From contig SDZP01000125.1 in assembly GCA_004144935.1 (NCBI GenBank), positions 1-8,997 of the forward strand: 8,997 nucleotides of DNA, in the 5' to 3' direction. This stretch comes from Caulobacteraceae bacterium. Its GTDB lineage: Bacteria; Pseudomonadota; Alphaproteobacteria; Caulobacterales; Caulobacteraceae. How positions within the stretch are numbered: position 1 is the stretch's first letter; every line of letters begins with the position of its first letter. The notes beneath the pieces were generated by a model. It was given only the letters and a program-made list of their open reading frames with translations, was not told the origin of the DNA and searched no databases. Positions 6,869-8,997 of the stretch are shown in pieces. Made by a program: the position numbers and the translations under genes.

Positions 6869-6883
6869 GAACAAATATAGAAC
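6869..6883 (-). promoter_or_regulatory. LexA (SOS) box upstream of comM
   Basis: On the minus strand the sequence is GTTCTATATTTGTTC, an exact GTTC-N7-GTTC direct repeat, the LexA operator of alphaproteobacteria, with an A/T-only spacer as in strong operators. It starts 80 bp upstream of the comM ATG and lies in the only AT-rich gap of the window. The TTGTTC end could overlap a -35 element, the usual arrangement for LexA repression, but the exact promoter cannot be fixed by eye. Confidence 0.72.
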
Positions 6884-6939
6884 CAGACGGGAAGCTGAGC
6901 GCAAACAGTCACCTAGCTGTCATAAGTTCAGATCGGCAA

Positions 6940-6949
6940 ACACCGGTGT
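6940..6949. repeat. 10-bp palindrome at the end of the small membrane gene
   Basis: ACACCGGTGT is a perfect palindrome overlapping the stop codon of the small membrane protein; on the minus strand it is followed by TTG rather than a T-run. It could be a weak transcript-end signal or a binding site, or simply chance. Confidence 0.2.
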
Positions 6950-7245
6950 CAGTCGAGGTGGTCGTGCGGGCTGCGGTAGACCCGGCCGCGCTCCTCGCGC
7001 CGGCGCTTTTCGCGGATCGCCAGCCAGAGCGAACCGCCCAGCCAGACGACGACGCCGCAGAAGGCCGGGAAGGCGGTCTTCACCACCAGCACGGTCCCGG
7101 CCATGGCGAAGCCGTAGGCGACAATCACCGGAATCCACAGCCGCCGGCCGAGCCAGCACCCCGCCAGGGCGGGCGCGATGGCCAGCAGGGCGGCCACGGC
7201 CAGCATGAATTCCAGGTCGAGGGTGACGGGCGGCGTGATCTCCAT
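6949..7245 (-). CDS. small membrane protein of unknown function
   Basis: A 98-residue protein with three predicted membrane segments (about 12-32, 36-55 and 59-77) and a highly charged basic tail (REKRRREERGR, 78-88), which by the positive-inside rule should be cytoplasmic. I do not recognise a family. The start ATG (7243-7245) has no clear Shine-Dalgarno sequence, so a later start such as Met14 is possible, though it would trim the first membrane segment. It lies 61 bp downstream of the CinY-like gene on the same strand, and its stop is 160 bp before comM. Supporting evidence for a real gene is the clean alternation of hydrophobic segments and loops and the lack of any better gene in the interval. 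Confidence 0.65.
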   Translation of the reverse strand: MEITPPVTLDLEFMLAVAALLAIAPALAGCWLGRRLWIPVIVAYGFAMAGTVLVVKTAFPAFCGVVVWLGGSLWLAIREKRRREERGRVYRSPHDHLD

Positions 7246-7306
7246 GCCAGCAGCATCGACCCGGCGTGGTTTCGGGACCGTTCACCCGGGCCGCGAGAGG
7301 CGCCGC

Positions 7307-8254
7307 CTACTGGCAGCTGGCCGCCGAGTCGTTGCGCAGGCCGCAGATGATGGCGTTGCCCCGGGAGCCCGGATAGGTGGCCATGATCTGGCTCTCCACC
7401 CACTGCCATTTGCGCCAGGTGTCGGTGGCGGCCAGGTTGAAGACCTTCTGGAAGTTGCCGTTGATGCTGGCGCGGTCCTTCCCGGCTCCGTCCTTGTTCA
7501 GGTAGCTGTGCTTCACCCGCGACTTGAAGAACCCGTAGTTGCAGTTGGTCGGTTCCGGGAAACCCTCGTAACAGCCGGTGATCAGCCCGTCCGGGAAGGG
7601 CGTGCCGGGGCTGGCCGGGTCGAGCCAGGCGGCCGGGACGCTGTTGTTCAGGCCGCGCGGGTTGTCGCGGGCGATCGGCTTGCCGGTGTTCTCGCGGTCG
7701 CCCCAGTTGGAGTGGGAATAGAAGTCCTGCGAGGCGTGCAGCGCCAGGCCGATGTCCTCCAGCACGTTGCACTTGGCCCGGCCCTTGGTCCCCAGATAGC
7801 TGCAGTCGTTGGCCTTGCTCGGCATCTGGTCGGCGCGCGGGACCCATTTGCCGCTGGCGGTCTGCTCGGCAAGAGCGCCGGCGTCGCGCACCGCCTCGTT
7901 CAGCCTGGCGAAGATGTAGTTGCGGCAGGCCTCCAGCTTCTTCTGGGCGTCGGCCTTGCTCTGCGGATAGCCCTTCTCGTCGAAGAAGTCGGCGCTGTCG
8001 CAATGGTTTTCCATGGACGACATCAGGCCTCGGGCTGGGTTGTCCGGCGCCCCGACGGCGCCCCAGGTCCCGTTTTCGCCGGCCAGTTCCGACAGGGTCC
8101 AGGGGCCGAGGAACGGGCCGCCGGTCAGCATGCCCTGACGGGTGATCCGCTCATGCTCGGCGTCCTGGCCGAGAGCCGAGCTGCGCACCGTGCCAAATCC
8201 GGTGACCCCGATGAGCACCGCGGTCACCGCGCCCGCAATCCAAAGTCCACGCAT
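7307..8254 (-). CDS. exported CinY/Het-C-like protein, putative zinc-dependent hydrolase
   Basis: A 315-residue protein with an N-terminal signal peptide (hydrophobic 3-20, probable cleavage near ALG-Q, residues 27-30), so it should act in the periplasm or outside. The mature part starts with DAEHERIT (H34), has ENHCDSADFFD (82-92; H84, D86, D89), and carries a central ALHASQDFYSHSNW (171-184; H173, D177, H181). Such a series of His/Asp, with HxxxDFxxHSN in a helical protein, is the zinc-site pattern of the Het-C/CinY group related to zinc-dependent phospholipase C; a further His lies at 249. Eight cysteines (85, 110, 151, 162, 228, 238, 304, 314) suggest up to four disulfides, fitting export. 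CinY itself is a protein of unknown role in the cinnamycin lantibiotic cluster of Streptomyces; no lantibiotic genes are here. The start ATG at 8252-8254 is chosen for its Shine-Dalgarno AAGGGGG and signal peptide; the frame extends to a TTG at 8314 but that would bury the signal peptide. The substrate is unknown. Confidence 0.8.
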   Translation of the reverse strand: MRGLWIAGAVTAVLIGVTGFGTVRSSALGQDAEHERITRQGMLTGGPFLGPWTLSELAGENGTWGAVGAPDNPARGLMSSMENHCDSADFFDEKGYPQSKADAQKKLEACRNYIFARLNEAVRDAGALAEQTASGKWVPRADQMPSKANDCSYLGTKGRAKCNVLEDIGLALHASQDFYSHSNWGDRENTGKPIARDNPRGLNNSVPAAWLDPASPGTPFPDGLITGCYEGFPEPTNCNYGFFKSRVKHSYLNKDGAGKDRASINGNFQKVFNLAATDTWRKWQWVESQIMATYPGSRGNAIICGLRNDSAASCQ

Positions 8255-8259
8255 GTCAG

Positions 8260-8266
8260 CCCCCTT
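8260..8266 (-). promoter_or_regulatory. ribosome binding site deciding the CinY-like start
   Basis: On the minus strand AAGGGGG lies 5 nt before the ATG at 8252-8254. It favours this start over the upstream in-frame TTG at 8312-8314 and gives a protein that begins directly with a signal peptide. Confidence 0.7.
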
Positions 8267-8286
8267 GTGGCTCCGCCGAAGTGGAA

Positions 8287-8314
8287 ACCCTAACAAGAAA
8301 GCGTCGTTATGCAA
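8287..8314 (-). promoter_or_regulatory. candidate promoter of the CinY-like gene
   Basis: In the 81-bp gap after gshB, the minus strand has TTGCAT (8309-8314), a 16-nt spacer and TAGGGT (8287-8292), placed 33 bp before the start codon. The match to consensus is weak (three of six in each hexamer), but the region is AT-richer than its surroundings. Read-through from gshB is equally possible. Confidence 0.28.
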
Positions 8315-8335
8315 CCATCGAGAGAATATTGGCGG

Positions 8336-8997
<662 letters not shown>

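Noticed and set aside
5193..7208. A 671-codon open frame on the plus strand opposite comM and the small membrane gene.
   Set aside because: It is low-complexity Gly/Ala/Arg/Gln-rich with no domain motifs, and lies antisense to a clear, full-length ComM; it is an effect of high GC codon bias.
7307..8254. Lantibiotic cluster, suggested by the CinY-like protein.
   Set aside because: No precursor peptide, dehydratase, cyclase or exporter genes are present; neighbours are housekeeping.

Overview
The window is GC-rich chromosomal DNA from an alphaproteobacterium, most likely of the Caulobacter/Phenylobacterium group. The pointers are a ShkA-type hybrid histidine kinase with no sensor domain, an alphaproteobacterial LexA box (GTTC-N7-GTTC), a CinY/Het-C-like exported protein and the overall gene content. 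Species cannot be assigned from sequence alone. Third-position GC is so high that long open frames run antisense to almost every gene; these are treated as shadows.

Layout: nearly everything lies on the minus strand. At the left edge are the first codons of an unidentified gene (1-29), preceded in the direction of transcription by a hybrid kinase (69-1607) that I identify as ShkA. Divergent from it, the only plus-strand gene is an ABC-F ATPase (1747-3282). It converges on an orphan membrane-anchored FMN/Fe-S glutamate-synthase-like protein (3470-5113), and the gap between the two is filled by a REP-like doublet (3320-3445). Reading leftward from the right edge come the C-terminal two thirds of glutathione synthetase GshB (8336-8997), an exported CinY/Het-C-like putative metallohydrolase (7307-8254), a 98-residue membrane protein (6949-7245), the ComM/YifB AAA+ protein (5220-6788) and the glutamate-synthase-like gene.

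Functional themes: c-di-GMP-responsive cell-cycle signalling (ShkA), translation or ribosome-associated ATPase (ABC-F), redox and nitrogen chemistry (GshB, GltB-like), and DNA recombination (ComM). The most informative non-coding region is the 160-bp AT-richer gap 6789-6948 upstream of comM. It holds a perfect LexA box and a perfect DnaA box, the latter framed by a short inverted repeat. This suggests comM is SOS-regulated and possibly DnaA-linked. I saw no tRNA, rRNA, CRISPR array, insertion sequence or phage gene. No gap between genes exceeds about 190 bp. Nothing amounts to an evident new defence or mobile system. The least understood items are the exported CinY-like protein with its small membrane neighbour, the orphan GltB-like protein and the comM control region.
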